Shown: in pieces, positions 45,670-56,246 of the stretch
Layout of the letters: each line of letters begins with the position of its first letter
How positions within the stretch are numbered: the first letter of the stretch is position 1
Assembly (NCBI RefSeq): GCF_000384375.1
Contig: NZ_ARVX01000001.1
Coordinates: forward strand, 2,356,001 to 2,420,000
DNA length: 64,000 nucleotides
Origin: Methylotenera versatilis 79
GTDB lineage: Bacteria > Pseudomonadota > Gammaproteobacteria > Burkholderiales > Methylophilaceae
Direction: 5' to 3'
Program-made: the position numbers and the translations under genes
Notes under the pieces: model-generated
Database searches by the model: none
Told to the model about the DNA's origin: nothing
The model's input: only the letters and a program-made list of their open reading frames with translations

Positions 45670-47586
45670 TTAATTAGCGGTTTCAGGCAAAGCTTCTAAT
45701 TGTTCATGCAATTCTAACCAGCGCAATTCCGCCGCTTCTACTAAGCCCGTCAATTCTGCTTGGCGTTTTAGCAAGTTTTGCAACTCATCTTTATTAGCGA
45801 TATCGTACAGCTCTACATCCGCCGCTCTGATATCTAGGGTCGCTTTTTCAGTAGCGATTTGCTCAAGCTGCTTTTCAAGCTTTTCAGTTTCTTTTAATAA
45901 TGGCCTACGCGCCAAAACACGCGCCTGACGCTCTGCTTTACTTTGTGCGTAATCATTCTTTTTGGGTGTTGTTTCAGCGTTAACTATTTCGTTATTTTGT
46001 GTTTTTGCTGCTTGAGTTTTTGAAGTCGCCAGCCAATTTTTATAATCGTCCAAATCACCATCAAATGCTTTCGCCGCACCATCTGCGACCAATACGAAAT
46101 TATCACAAGTTGCGCGCAGCAAAGCTCTATCATGCGAAACCAAAATCACACCACCTTGATAATCTTGCAAGGCCAGCGTTAACGCATGACGCATTTCCAG
46201 ATCCAAATGGTTGGTCGGCTCATCCAGCAGCAATAGATTAGGTCGCGTCCAGATCAGTAAAGCCAAAGCCAAGCGCGATTTTTCACCACCAGAAAAGTTT
46301 TCACAGCTACTTCTCGCCATGTCGCCTTTAAAATCGAAACCGCCTAAATAATTGAGATGTTCTTGCTCTCTAGTTGCTGGATCCAAACGCATCATATGTT
46401 GCAACGGCGATTCATTTGGCCGCAATTGCTCTAATTGATGTTGGGCAAAATAGCCGATATTTAAATCTTTACCAGTCACGCGCTTGCCGCTTAGTGGTTT
46501 TAATTCATCAGCAAGCAATTTGATAAGGGTTGATTTACCAGCACCATTTTTACCCAACAAGCCAATACGTTCGCCCGGACGAATCGCCAAAACCACTTGG
46601 CTTAATATGGGTTTATCCGCATAACCTGCACTTACCTCATCCAACACCAGCAATGGATCAGGCGCAGATACCGGCGCTCGAAATTCAAAACTGAACTGTG
46701 AGTCGATATGCGCAGCAGAAATCATTTCCATGCGTTCTAAGGCTTTAATACGGCTTTGTGCCTGACGTGCTTTGGTTGCTTGTGCACGAAAACGGTCAAT
46801 ATAACTGTGTAAATGCGCGACTTTACGCTGCTGCTTTTCATGCATGGCTTGTTGCAGTGCCAGTTTTTCAGCACGCTGGCGCTCAAAATCACTGTAACCA
46901 CCGCGGTATAAAGTGATACGTTGCTGTTCGATGTGCAAAACGTTATCAATCACGTTATCCAGAAAATCGCGATCATGCGAAATCAATAATAGCGTACCGC
47001 GATAATCGCGCAACCAGCTTTCCAGCCAAATCACCGCATCCAAATCCAAATGGTTGGTTGGCTCATCCAGTAACAATAAATCACTGCGGCACATCAACGC
47101 GCGCGCTAGATTTAATCGCACACGCCAGCCGCCAGAAAAATCACTTACGGGACGTGTTAAGTCAGCCTGGCTAAAACCTAAACCATCCAGCAAACTGGAT
47201 GCGCGCGCTTTGGCAGAGTAGCCTTCGATATCGCTTAAACGCTGATGCAATTCAGCAATTTTTTCGCCTTGATGCTGGGTTTCTGCAGCTTGTAGTGCAG
47301 CTTCCACTTCGGTTAATTCTGCATCACCTTCTAAGGTAAATTGCAAAGCTGCCAAATTTAAACTCGGCGTTTCTTGCGCCACGTGCGCGATGACCCAGTT
47401 AGGTGGGATTTCCAAATCACCGACTTCTTGCTGCAATTCGCCGCGCAATAAGGCAAAAATGGATGATTTACCCGCGCCATTTGCGCCGATTAAGCCCACT
47501 TTATGGCCAGGATGCAATTGAAAAGCCGCGGCTTCAATCAGCACTTTTACACCGCGAGTTAAACTTAAATTTCTAAATTGAATCAA
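45670..47586 (-). CDS. yheS: ABC-F family ATPase, YheS-like
   Basis: ABC-F proteins are soluble twin ATPases that act on the ribosome. This 638-residue protein has a first nucleotide-binding domain with Walker A GANGAGKS (34-41) and signature DFSGGWRVRLNLA, an interdomain linker with KQQRKVAHLHSYIDRFRAQ, a second domain with GKNGAGKST and ENFSGGEKSRLALAL, and a coiled-coil C-terminal tail. Length and N-terminus (MIQFRNLSLTRGVKVL) match YheS rather than EttA or Uup. E. coli YheS helps translation of certain arrest sequences; the role here is inferred. Confidence 0.88.
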   Translation of the reverse strand: MIQFRNLSLTRGVKVLIEAAAFQLHPGHKVGLIGANGAGKSSIFALLRGELQQEVGDLEIPPNWVIAHVAQETPSLNLAALQFTLEGDAELTEVEAALQAAETQHQGEKIAELHQRLSDIEGYSAKARASSLLDGLGFSQADLTRPVSDFSGGWRVRLNLARALMCRSDLLLLDEPTNHLDLDAVIWLESWLRDYRGTLLLISHDRDFLDNVIDNVLHIEQQRITLYRGGYSDFERQRAEKLALQQAMHEKQQRKVAHLHSYIDRFRAQATKARQAQSRIKALERMEMISAAHIDSQFSFEFRAPVSAPDPLLVLDEVSAGYADKPILSQVVLAIRPGERIGLLGKNGAGKSTLIKLLADELKPLSGKRVTGKDLNIGYFAQHQLEQLRPNESPLQHMMRLDPATREQEHLNYLGGFDFKGDMARSSCENFSGGEKSRLALALLIWTRPNLLLLDEPTNHLDLEMRHALTLALQDYQGGVILVSHDRALLRATCDNFVLVADGAAKAFDGDLDDYKNWLATSKTQAAKTQNNEIVNAETTPKKNDYAQSKAERQARVLARRPLLKETEKLEKQLEQIATEKATLDIRAADVELYDIANKDELQNLLKRQAELTGLVEAAELRWLELHEQLEALPETAN

Positions 47587-47968
47587 TACAAGTCCAGTTA
47601 AAAACAGTAAAAATAAATACTAAAAATCAATACAGTGACGAATCGGAAAAATGTGCCGCTAAATGCATGCAAACGCAAATTCGTCAAAAGGCGTTATTCT
47701 AAATCAAACCTTGCTAATCAAAACGAGTTAATTATTTTGAGGTGAGTTATTTGGGGTTAATTATTTGAATTAATTAATCTGGCTTAATAATGGGTGAATA
47801 TCCTTTTAAACATGTTTACGTTTGGTTTACAAGCAAGTTGCTAATTTTCAAGTAAAATAAACACTTAACTATATTTTGGCTATAAAAAGTCAACTTAATC
47901 CGTTTTGCAGGCTCTCATTCCATACTCGTTAGAAATATCCACTCATTAGAAATGACCATACCCAGAAA
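47587..47968. other. 382-base divergent intergenic region before yhdP
   Basis: An AT-rich region between the ABC-F gene and yhdP. It has a widely spaced inverted pair GACGAAT / ATTCGTC (about 47,637-47,690), and a weak promoter-like pair TTCAAG-N17-TATATT (47,847-47,875) pointing at yhdP. No convincing small gene was seen. Confidence 0.4.
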
Positions 47969-50900
47969 ATGATCGCCATTAAAAAAACAGTTCGCTGGGT
48001 GTTGTACGTGTTTGCTTTTTTGCTGAGCTTAATTGTGATTGCAGCGTTAGTGATACGTTTTGTGATCTTTCCTAACATCCATCAATATAAAGATGACATT
48101 GCGACTTTTGCATCGCAAAAAATGGGTCAAAAAGTATTGATTGGCGATATCGTTACTGGTTGGGACGATATTTCGCCGCACGTGGAATTACTGAATGTAG
48201 ACGTATTTGATGCAGAAAATCGTGTTGCGCTACATTTAAATAATGTAGAAGCCAGCCTTTCCTGGCTGAGTGTGCCGATGTTACAGCCGAAGTTAACCCA
48301 ATTATTAATCCATAATCCTGCGTTAACTATTCGGCGCAACGCAGACGGCAGCATTTATTTGGCTGGCATCAATTTGGCTGGTGAATCCAAACCTGCATTT
48401 GCTAATTGGCTATTAAAACAGCGCAATGTAATCGTAGAAAATGCGCAAATTATTTGGCAGGACGATCTGCGCCAAGCACCCGAACTGTCATTAAATCAGT
48501 TCAACTTAACACTCACCAGACCCATATTAAATAGCCTGTTGGGACAACACAACTTTGAAATATCCAGCTTAGTTTCTACTGGGTCAGCGCAAAAAATTAA
48601 CGTTAGCGGACATTTTATTGGTCATGATGTCAGCAAAGCAAAAACCTGGCATGGCGAAGTAATTACAGCGCTGGCGCAAACAGAATTAGCCGCTTTTAAA
48701 CCTTGGCTAGATTATCCGATTAACATTCAAAACGGTTTAGCTAACGCAAAAATTAATCTGACTTTTGGTAACGCACAGATTCTCAGCGTAAAAGGCAATG
48801 TGGCCATTAGCAATTTGGCGCTTGTGACTAAAAATGAAACCACGCCGCTAGTTGCAACGAAATTCGCGGGTGATCTATTGTGGAGCCGCTTAAATAACAC
48901 GCAAACTTTCATTGCGCAACATGTTCAACTTAATACCAATACTGGCTTAAATATTCAAGATGGTAGCGCCACCTATGTCAGCTCAATCAAAAATAATCAA
49001 CCCTGGATTAAAGCCAATGTACGTTTGAATCAATTGAATTTGGCGATGTTAAAACAGATCGCATCGCATATTCATTTGCCCAAAAACATCTTGGCGCAAC
49101 TGAATGGCTTTGCGCCAGTTGGCATGTTACAGGCAGTAAATTTCAACTGGGAAGGCACTGCCAATAAACCAGAAAGCTATTTAGTGAATGCACAATTTAA
49201 GCAATTGGGTATTCAAGCGTTTCAAAAAATACCAGGATTCAGCAATCTGACTGGTACGCTTAAAGCGGATGAAGATGGCGGAGAAGTCATCCTTGCATCG
49301 CAAAATGCCACGCTAGATTTTAAAGATATCTTGCGTTGGCCAATACCTGCAAGCCAATTAAAAGGCGACATCAATTGGAAAATCCGTCAAGGTAAAGCGC
49401 TTATCAATGCCAAAGATATCTTTATCTCCAGCCCGCACATAACCGGCACGGTCAATGCCAGTTATGACATGAATGGCATTAAAGGCGGCCATTTGAATCT
49501 AACTGGCAAGTTTGACAAAGGCAACGCCAAATACGCACCATTTTATTACCCGATTATATTAGGTGAAGATACGATACATTGGCTGGATACCTCAATATTA
49601 GCCGGTCGTGCTGATAATGTATTGCTGACAGTAAAAGGTCATTTAGCCGATTTTCCTTTTGTTAATAGTCAAAATAAGCCAGATAATCAATTGGGCATAT
49701 TTAAAGTGACCGCCAAAATCAGCGATGCGATATTGCATTATGGTAATGGCTGGCCTGGTATCGACAATTTAAACTTAGACCTGCTGTTTGAAGGAAAACG
49801 CATGTTGCTGGAAGCAAATTCTGGCCGAATTTCTGGCAAAAAAATCCTTAAAAGCCGGGCTGAAATTACGCAATTAGATGCAGACTGGCCGATATTGCAT
49901 ATTGTCAGCGAGGCAGAAGGTTTAGTATCTGATGGCATTAAATTTGTGAATGAAAGCCCTGTACAACAAGTGACATTAGGTTTTACAGACAACCTTAAAA
50001 CGGCTGGCCGTGGCAATTTACAACTCACGCTGGATATTCCATTAGAAGACTCTGAGCAATCAAAATACAAGGGCATCTATAAAGTCACTAACGGTACTAT
50101 TTTTGCCAATGCCGCACTTGGTTTACCAGAGTTAACCAAATTAAATGGCAGCTTAATTTTTAATGAAAAAGGCTTATCCGCTAATAATATCAGCGCAGAA
50201 GTATTAGGTGGCCCTGCACAATTTAGCTTGAATACTGGTGCAGATAAAGCGATTAAAGTGGTCGCTAATGGCAGAATAAATGATGCTGGCATTAAAAATC
50301 TCATACCTAATGCATTCACCAATCAACTCAGTGGCAATACAAATTGGGCGGGTGAAATCGTCATTAAAAAACCATTGGTCGATTTCAATTTTCGCTCCAA
50401 TTTGGTCGGTTTAGCGATTGACTTACCGCCGCCATTTAACAAATCAGCCAGCCAAGAAATCTCGCTTAACGTTGATAAAAAACAAAGTGTTATAGATAAA
50501 GATTCGATTAATATCAATTATGGTCAGCTTGTATCAGCCAAAATATTACGTAGCTTAAAAGCAGATCAACTGGTTTTCGAACGTGGTGATATCGGCATTA
50601 ACACAGCCGCCGTGAATCCACTGCAATCTGGATTATCGATTCGTGGAAAATTGGAAGAGTTGGATGCGGATGAATGGTTAGCGCTACTAAGTGAACAATC
50701 TTCTGCGCAAACCAATGTTAACGCTCCTGCTAACAATAAGCTCGACTTAAGCATGCTGACTAAAGCCGATTTGAACGTGCAAAAATTGACGATATTCGAT
50801 CGCTCCATCAATGCGCTCAAAGTGATTGCGATACCTAACCGCACAGGCTTAAAAATGCTTGTAGATGCGCAGGAAATGAGTGGTAATGTGGAATGGCAAG

Positions 50901-51880
50901 ACGCGGATAATGGCAAAATTATTGCCCGACTTAAACGGTTAACTATTCCCAGCACACTGACTGCCGCAAATAAAAATAATGCTAAAAAAGAATATAGAAA
51001 ACAAGCGCAAACCTATCCTGCGCTGGATATTGTGGCGGATAATTTTGAATTAGGAACTGAAAAAACTGAGGCTTCAAAATCGGAAACTTTAAAATTAGGC
51101 GCTTTAGCTTTAAATGCGTTTGAAAATGGTGAAGATTGGGTCATCCAGAAACTCAATATCACCAATGCGGACAGCACGCTTTCTATACAAGGCAACTGGC
51201 ATAATTGGACGCGCAATCCAAATACCAGTTTAATTGTGTCACTTAACACCAATAATATTGGCAAAACATTTAGCCGCTTCGGTCAAGCCGATACGATTAG
51301 GGGCGGCGAAGCAAAAATAAATGGGCAAATCAATTGGGCTGGTAGCCCGCGTGAATTTGACGTGACACGTTTAGATGGCAGTTTGACTTTTGAAGCCACT
51401 AAAGGTCAAATTTTAAAAGTGCAGCCAGGTGTTGGTCGTTTATTTGGCTTGGTTACTTTGCAAAGTTTACCGCGGCGTTTAAGTTTAGATTTCAGAGATT
51501 TATTCAGTGATGGATTTGCTTTTGATAAAATTAGTGCAACTGCCCGAATCAATAGCGGCATTGTGCGTAGCGATGACTTTTTTATGACTGGTCCAGCGGC
51601 AGAAGCAAGTATTAAAGGTGAAACAGATTTAAAGGCTGAAACACAACACCTAACCGTAAAAGTCATACCGCATATTAGTGATAGTTTATCGCTTGCTGCA
51701 CTTGCGGGCGGTCCGATTGTTGGCGCGGCGGCTTTTATTGCGCAAAAAATATTGAAAGATCCTTTTAATAAAATCGCCTCCAGTGAATATGTTATTAAAG
51801 GTACTTGGGATAATCCGATTGAAGCTGGTGCTGAAAAAGACGCTGTGGAAAAACCCGATAACAAATCACCGCTACATTGA
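47969..51880 (+). CDS. yhdP: YhdP family AsmA-like envelope protein
   Basis: YhdP-type proteins are long AsmA-like bridges thought to carry phospholipid from the inner to the outer membrane. This 1303-residue protein has a membrane anchor (about 10-32), then a repeating beta-rich periplasmic body (DUF3971 and AsmA-like C-terminal region) with the late motif LDGSLTFEATKGQILKVQPG and GRLFGLVTLQSLPRRLSLDF. Length is close to the E. coli protein of 1266 residues. It heads the set yhdP - nitrilase-like - tldD, an order conserved in many Betaproteobacteria. Confidence 0.92.
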   Translation: MIAIKKTVRWVLYVFAFLLSLIVIAALVIRFVIFPNIHQYKDDIATFASQKMGQKVLIGDIVTGWDDISPHVELLNVDVFDAENRVALHLNNVEASLSWLSVPMLQPKLTQLLIHNPALTIRRNADGSIYLAGINLAGESKPAFANWLLKQRNVIVENAQIIWQDDLRQAPELSLNQFNLTLTRPILNSLLGQHNFEISSLVSTGSAQKINVSGHFIGHDVSKAKTWHGEVITALAQTELAAFKPWLDYPINIQNGLANAKINLTFGNAQILSVKGNVAISNLALVTKNETTPLVATKFAGDLLWSRLNNTQTFIAQHVQLNTNTGLNIQDGSATYVSSIKNNQPWIKANVRLNQLNLAMLKQIASHIHLPKNILAQLNGFAPVGMLQAVNFNWEGTANKPESYLVNAQFKQLGIQAFQKIPGFSNLTGTLKADEDGGEVILASQNATLDFKDILRWPIPASQLKGDINWKIRQGKALINAKDIFISSPHITGTVNASYDMNGIKGGHLNLTGKFDKGNAKYAPFYYPIILGEDTIHWLDTSILAGRADNVLLTVKGHLADFPFVNSQNKPDNQLGIFKVTAKISDAILHYGNGWPGIDNLNLDLLFEGKRMLLEANSGRISGKKILKSRAEITQLDADWPILHIVSEAEGLVSDGIKFVNESPVQQVTLGFTDNLKTAGRGNLQLTLDIPLEDSEQSKYKGIYKVTNGTIFANAALGLPELTKLNGSLIFNEKGLSANNISAEVLGGPAQFSLNTGADKAIKVVANGRINDAGIKNLIPNAFTNQLSGNTNWAGEIVIKKPLVDFNFRSNLVGLAIDLPPPFNKSASQEISLNVDKKQSVIDKDSININYGQLVSAKILRSLKADQLVFERGDIGINTAAVNPLQSGLSIRGKLEELDADEWLALLSEQSSAQTNVNAPANNKLDLSMLTKADLNVQKLTIFDRSINALKVIAIPNRTGLKMLVDAQEMSGNVEWQDADNGKIIARLKRLTIPSTLTAANKNNAKKEYRKQAQTYPALDIVADNFELGTEKTEASKSETLKLGALALNAFENGEDWVIQKLNITNADSTLSIQGNWHNWTRNPNTSLIVSLNTNNIGKTFSRFGQADTIRGGEAKINGQINWAGSPREFDVTRLDGSLTFEATKGQILKVQPGVGRLFGLVTLQSLPRRLSLDFRDLFSDGFAFDKISATARINSGIVRSDDFFMTGPAAEASIKGETDLKAETQHLTVKVIPHISDSLSLAALAGGPIVGAAAFIAQKILKDPFNKIASSEYVIKGTWDNPIEAGAEKDAVEKPDNKSPLH

Positions 51881-51944
51881 TTCAGCCATATTTAAGAATA
51901 TATCATTAACTCACTACTGCACATTAACCACACTTGAATAAACC

Positions 51945-52805
51945 ATGATTAACGTCACTAAAAAACCATCCATGCAATCAAAAAAACCAACAACAGGCAC
52001 AGTAAAAGTTGCTGGCATTCAAATGGCTTCTAGCCCACAGGTAAGTGCTAATTTAATTGAAGCGGAACGTTTAATTGCACTTGCCGTTGCGCAAGGCGCA
52101 AAGATTGTTGTGTTGCCCGAATATTTTTGCATTATGGGTGTGAAAGAAACGGATAAAGTCGCGGTACGTGAAAAGTTGGGCGAAGGCCCTATTCAGCGAT
52201 TTTTATCTAAAATGGCCAAAGTGCATAAAATCTGGCTTATCGGCGGCACGATTCCATTAACAAGTAATTTTGCCAATAAAGTGCGTAATAGCTGTTTGGT
52301 CTTTAACGATAAAGGCGAGCAAGTTGCGCGCTACGATAAAATCCATTTATTTGGGTTAGATTTAGGCACAGAACATTATCATGAAGAAAATACGATTGAA
52401 CCCGGTGACAGCGTTGTGGTTGTGGAAACGCCCTACGGCAAAATCGGCTTGTCTGTTTGCTACGATTTACGCTTCCCAGAGTTATATCGTGCCATGGGCG
52501 AAGTGGATATGATTGTGATTCCATCTGCTTTTACCGAAACGACTGGCAAAGCGCACTGGGAAAGTTTAATCCGTGCGCGTGCCATTGAAAATTTATGTTA
52601 TGTGATTGCGCCAGCTCAAGGCGGTTATCATGTCTCAGGCCGCGAAACACACGGCAACAGTATGATTGTAGACCCATGGGGCGTGATTTTAGACAGATTA
52701 CCACGTGGCTCCGGAGTCGTCATCGCCAATGTCAATCGTGATTACCAAACCAGCTTGCGCCAGAGTTTACCGGCACTTAAGCACAAAACAATTAAAGCGA
52801 TTTAG
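51945..52805 (+). CDS. Carbon-nitrogen hydrolase (Nit1-like, deaminated glutathione amidase type)
   Basis: This 286-residue enzyme has the catalytic triad of the nitrilase superfamily: Glu59 in VLPEYF, Lys132 in RYDKIHLF, and Cys172 in SVCYDLRFPELYR. The sequence is closest to the Nit1/YbeM group, which repairs deaminated glutathione, though omega-amidase activity cannot be excluded. The ATG chosen gives a tail of about 20 residues before the domain; an internal ATG at codon 10 is possible. It lies 64 bases after yhdP and 100 before tldD. Confidence 0.88.
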   Translation: MINVTKKPSMQSKKPTTGTVKVAGIQMASSPQVSANLIEAERLIALAVAQGAKIVVLPEYFCIMGVKETDKVAVREKLGEGPIQRFLSKMAKVHKIWLIGGTIPLTSNFANKVRNSCLVFNDKGEQVARYDKIHLFGLDLGTEHYHEENTIEPGDSVVVVETPYGKIGLSVCYDLRFPELYRAMGEVDMIVIPSAFTETTGKAHWESLIRARAIENLCYVIAPAQGGYHVSGRETHGNSMIVDPWGVILDRLPRGSGVVIANVNRDYQTSLRQSLPALKHKTIKAI

Positions 52806-52905
52806 CTAGTCGTCAATGTTAAGCACTCATTAATCAAGAATATATTTAGCGTGATTATTGCTGTGCGAGTATAGTAAATTTAACTTACGTCACCATATAT
52901 AGATT

Positions 52906-54372
52906 ATGAAAATAGAACAGCCAAATTTAACTAAAGCCAGCCACTTTGATACCGCACAAGATGTGCTATTAAAACCGACAGGGCTTGATACAAGCGCTTT
53001 ACAAGGTGTACTTGGCAACATCATGTCGCATCAGGTGGATTACGCGGATTTATATTTTCAATATAGCCGCAGCGAATCTTGGGGCTTAGAAGAAGGTCAA
53101 GTCAAATCGGGCAATTTCAGTATCGATCAAGGCGTTGGTGTGCGCGCAGTCAGCGGTGAAAAAACCGCTTTTGCCTACTCTGATGACATTAACTTGAGTG
53201 CTTTGCAACAAGCTGCCAATGCGACCAAATCGATTGCCGCTTTAGGTTTAGAACAAACTGGCAAGAGCATTGTAACTAATCAAAATAAGCAACTTTATTT
53301 ACCACAAGATCCAATTGCTAGCTTATCAGCCGATGCAAAAGTAAAATTGCTGGAACGTTTAGAACAGTTTGCTAAAAAAGTTGACCCGCGTGTTACTCAA
53401 GTGATGGCCAGCATTGCGGGCGAATACGAAGTGATTATGGTGGCACGTAGCGATGGCGTAATGGCGGCCGATGTACGCCCTTTAGTGCGTATTTCAGTGC
53501 AAGTGCACGTAGAACACAATGGTCGCCGTGAACAAGGTTCCAGCGGTGGTGGCGGTCGTTTTGATTACAGCTATTTTACCGATGAGGTATTGCAAGATTA
53601 TGCACAAAAAGCCGTGCATCAAGCCTTGGTTAATCTAGATGCACGCCCTGCCCCAGCTGGCAGCATGACAGTTGTACTTGGCGCAGGTTGGCCAGGCATT
53701 TTATTGCATGAGGCGATTGGACACGGCTTGGAAGGCGATTTCAACCGCAAAGGCAGCAGCGCTTTTGCCAATATGATGGGCAAACAAGTCGCCGCTAAAG
53801 GTATCACCATTGTAGATGACGGTACATTAACCGACAGACGTGGTTCATTAACGATGGATGATGAAGGCAATCAAACCAATAAAACTGTGTTGATTGAAGA
53901 CGGCATCTTGCGCGGCTATATTCAAGATAGCTTAAATGCGCGATTAATGAACATGCCGTTAACTGGCAATGGCCGCCGCGAAAGCTACGCACATATCCCC
54001 ATGCCGCGCATGACTAATACTTATATGCATAACGGCGACAGCGATCCTGCAGAAATTATTAAATCGGTTAAAAGAGGCTTATACGCAGCTAATTTTGGTG
54101 GCGGACAGGTAGATATCACCAGCGGAAAATTCGTATTCAGCGCAGCCGAAGCTTATATGATTGAAGATGGCAAAATCACCTACCCCGTAAAAGGCGCAAC
54201 CTTAATCGGCAACGGCCCGGATGTATTAACGCGCGTTTCAATGATTGGCAACGATATGACACTTGATTCTGGCGTAGGTACTTGTGGCAAAGAAGGCCAA
54301 AGCGTACCAGTGGGTGTAGGTCAGCCAACGCTTAAGATTGATGGGTTGACAGTGGGTGGAACAGCTTCTTAA
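52906..54372 (+). CDS. tldD: Metalloprotease TldD
   Basis: TldD pairs with TldE (PmbA) to form a zinc protease that trims unfolded peptides such as microcin B17 and CcdA. The 488-residue protein has the zinc motif HEAIGH (268-273), followed by GLEGDFNRKGSSAF. The C-terminal segment SGVGTCGKEGQSVPVGVGQP contains the third ligand cysteine. No pmbA is in this window. A perfect palindromic terminator follows 12 bases after the stop. Confidence 0.96.
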   Translation: MKIEQPNLTKASHFDTAQDVLLKPTGLDTSALQGVLGNIMSHQVDYADLYFQYSRSESWGLEEGQVKSGNFSIDQGVGVRAVSGEKTAFAYSDDINLSALQQAANATKSIAALGLEQTGKSIVTNQNKQLYLPQDPIASLSADAKVKLLERLEQFAKKVDPRVTQVMASIAGEYEVIMVARSDGVMAADVRPLVRISVQVHVEHNGRREQGSSGGGGRFDYSYFTDEVLQDYAQKAVHQALVNLDARPAPAGSMTVVLGAGWPGILLHEAIGHGLEGDFNRKGSSAFANMMGKQVAAKGITIVDDGTLTDRRGSLTMDDEGNQTNKTVLIEDGILRGYIQDSLNARLMNMPLTGNGRRESYAHIPMPRMTNTYMHNGDSDPAEIIKSVKRGLYAANFGGGQVDITSGKFVFSAAEAYMIEDGKITYPVKGATLIGNGPDVLTRVSMIGNDMTLDSGVGTCGKEGQSVPVGVGQPTLKIDGLTVGGTAS

Positions 54373-54384
54373 ACTCTTTAGCCC

Positions 54385-54416
54385 AAATAAAAGGCCGCAT
54401 ATGCGGCCTTTTATTT
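54385..54416 (+). terminator. Perfectly palindromic terminator after tldD
   Basis: AAATAAAAGGCCGCAT is followed directly by its exact inverse (54,401-54,416), making a 32-base palindrome whose 3' arm ends in TTTTATTT. Pairing works with a tight GCATATGC top. It could also stop transcription coming from the efp side. Confidence 0.85.
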
Positions 54417-54488
54417 GATTGTTTAATTTACAACTAAATCTATTTAAACAGTTTTTTACTAAATCAGACTACACAAAAAAGTGTTTAA

Positions 54489-55049
54489 TTATTTTAATAC
54501 GCGATTACGATATTCGCCAGTTCTAGTATCAATCTCAATTTTATCGCCTTGTGCAACAAACAGCGGTACAGGAATCTCAAAGCCTGATGCTAACTTAGCT
54601 GGTTTCATTACCTTGCCTGATGTATCGCCTTTTACTGCTGGTTCTGTGTAAGTCACTTCGCGCACAACAGTTGTTGGCAACTCCACTGAAATAGCTTTAC
54701 CTTCATAAAAACGAATATCCACTGGCATGCCATCTTCAATAAACGGTAATGCATCTTCCATAAACTCTGCATCCACGTCGTACTGGTTGTATTCTGCGTC
54801 CATAAACACATAAGTTGGGTCTGCAAAATAGGAATAAGTTGCTTCTTTTTTCTCAAGCACAATCACGTCAAACTTGTCGCCTGCGCCGTAAATAGTTTCA
54901 GATGGCGCTTCTGTTAACAAGTTTTTAAACTTCATTTTAACAACGGCTGTACTGCGGCCAGATTTGTTGTATTCGGCTTTCACCACCACTAACGGTACGC
55001 CATCGGCCATAATCACGTTACCGGCGCGGAGTTCTTGAGCTGTTTTCAT
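54489..55049 (-). CDS. efp: Elongation factor P
   Basis: EF-P rescues ribosomes stalled on polyproline. This 186-residue protein has three beta-barrel domains. The loop that reaches the peptidyl-transferase centre reads [11 protein letters not shown], with Arg32 at the tip, not the lysine of E. coli. Arg32 is the residue rhamnosylated by EarP in Pseudomonas, Neisseria and Shewanella, and earP lies 54 bases upstream in the same transcript. Length and C-terminus ([10 protein letters not shown]) are normal. Confidence 0.97.
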   Translation of the reverse strand: MKTAQELRAGNVIMADGVPLVVVKAEYNKSGRSTAVVKMKFKNLLTEAPSETIYGAGDKFDVIVLEKKEATYSYFADPTYVFMDAEYNQYDVDAEFMEDALPFIEDGMPVDIRFYEGKAISVELPTTVVREVTYTEPAVKGDTSGKVMKPAKLASGFEIPVPLFVAQGDKIEIDTRTGEYRNRVLK

Positions 55050-55103
55050 TGGGTTGCCTTACTGTTTAATTGGGTTGGAATCAAGCCGCGCATTATACCT
55101 TAA

Positions 55104-56246
55104 CTAGTTTTTATTGCAAAAAATCACCAACTTAGCAGCAAGATCAGTTTGCTTTGCTAACTGCTGAGATTGTTGCAAAGTATCCGCAGAAATCTCAGGT
55201 AACTGGTTTAAATAATCTTGCCAGATAGTCGCAGTTAACTGTCCATTAACCCAAGCATTATGCATTGGGGAAACGACATTTTTTGTATCGAAATTCGCAT
55301 AAAACAAAGCCAAAAATGCTGTTAACTTTTGAATATGTGTATTTTCTTCCTGAAAATACGGTTGCCAGATAAACGGTTTTCCCGCCCAAATCGCACGTAC
55401 CCAGCTATCTTCGCCACGTACAAAATTAATATCACAAGCGGTTAATAATTGGTCGTAATCCGTTTGAGATAAAAATGGTAATACATGCAAATTAAGGCTT
55501 TTAAACTGATATGTTTTACCCTCACTCACAGAAGTTAACCCAAAAAAAGACCCAACTTTCGGCAGAATACTGCTGGTTGGTACATAACATTCTATAGGTC
55601 GGTTCGACTCAGCCAAAACAGTTAATAAAGATTCGATTGGCACGTGCGGATAACAAAACAGTGAAACTTTTAAGTGATTATTATTGGTTAAGTTTAGTGC
55701 CTGCCAAAACGTATTTTGGCAACTCTCACTGTTTACCAGCTTTTGATTTTCATCGAATAGATGGCTTTCTCTAATCAAACCACCAGTGTTTTCTGTAAAT
55801 CCAGGAAAGTAAAAATGTCGCGTTAATCCATTTGCTTGTGGTGATGGTTTTGCGTGAAAATCTGCCACCCAAGATTCAGCAGATAAATACTCTAAATTAA
55901 CCCACGTTGTTTGTTGGTCAGATTCAGATTTTTTTCTCGCCATTGCGCTTAAATATTCTGCTGGTAATTTACAAGCGAATGCTTCAATCACTACATCGGC
56001 GACGTCTGTAAAATCCGTTTCTGCGCCCCAACTTAACACGCAAATTCCATCAATAATTTGCTGATTCAAATTAACGTTTAAATTGGGAATGATTTTTTGG
56101 GCAGCTTGTAAATCATCAATAAAAAGTCGAATACTTAAATTGTGCTCGCTTTGTAATTGCTTTGTCAGCCGCCAACAGACGCCAATATCGCCAAAATTAT
56201 CGACGATTTTGCAAAAGATATCCCAATGTAACTTAGGCTTTAACAT
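55104..56246 (-). CDS. earP: EF-P arginine rhamnosyltransferase
   Basis: EarP (formerly DUF2331) moves L-rhamnose from dTDP-rhamnose to Arg32 of EF-P. The 380-residue GT-B protein starts LHWDIFCKIVDNFGDIGVCWRL, whose Asp16 and Asp20 correspond to the essential acidic residues known in other EarP proteins. It also has FVRGEDSWVRAIWAGKPFIWQPY, with the conserved glutamate near the donor site. Its ATG overlaps the stop of the DUF3147 gene by one base. dTDP-rhamnose synthesis genes are not in this window. Confidence 0.95.
   Translation of the reverse strand: MLKPKLHWDIFCKIVDNFGDIGVCWRLTKQLQSEHNLSIRLFIDDLQAAQKIIPNLNVNLNQQIIDGICVLSWGAETDFTDVADVVIEAFACKLPAEYLSAMARKKSESDQQTTWVNLEYLSAESWVADFHAKPSPQANGLTRHFYFPGFTENTGGLIRESHLFDENQKLVNSESCQNTFWQALNLTNNNHLKVSLFCYPHVPIESLLTVLAESNRPIECYVPTSSILPKVGSFFGLTSVSEGKTYQFKSLNLHVLPFLSQTDYDQLLTACDINFVRGEDSWVRAIWAGKPFIWQPYFQEENTHIQKLTAFLALFYANFDTKNVVSPMHNAWVNGQLTATIWQDYLNQLPEISADTLQQSQQLAKQTDLAAKLVIFCNKN

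Noticed and set aside
47790-47855. 21-codon ATG frame in the gap before yhdP
   Set aside because: No ribosome site, mixed composition and no context; likely chance in AT-rich DNA.
49738-50955. Several minus-strand frames of 60-130 codons within yhdP
   Set aside because: They mirror the coding frame of yhdP and have no ribosome sites or recognisable features.
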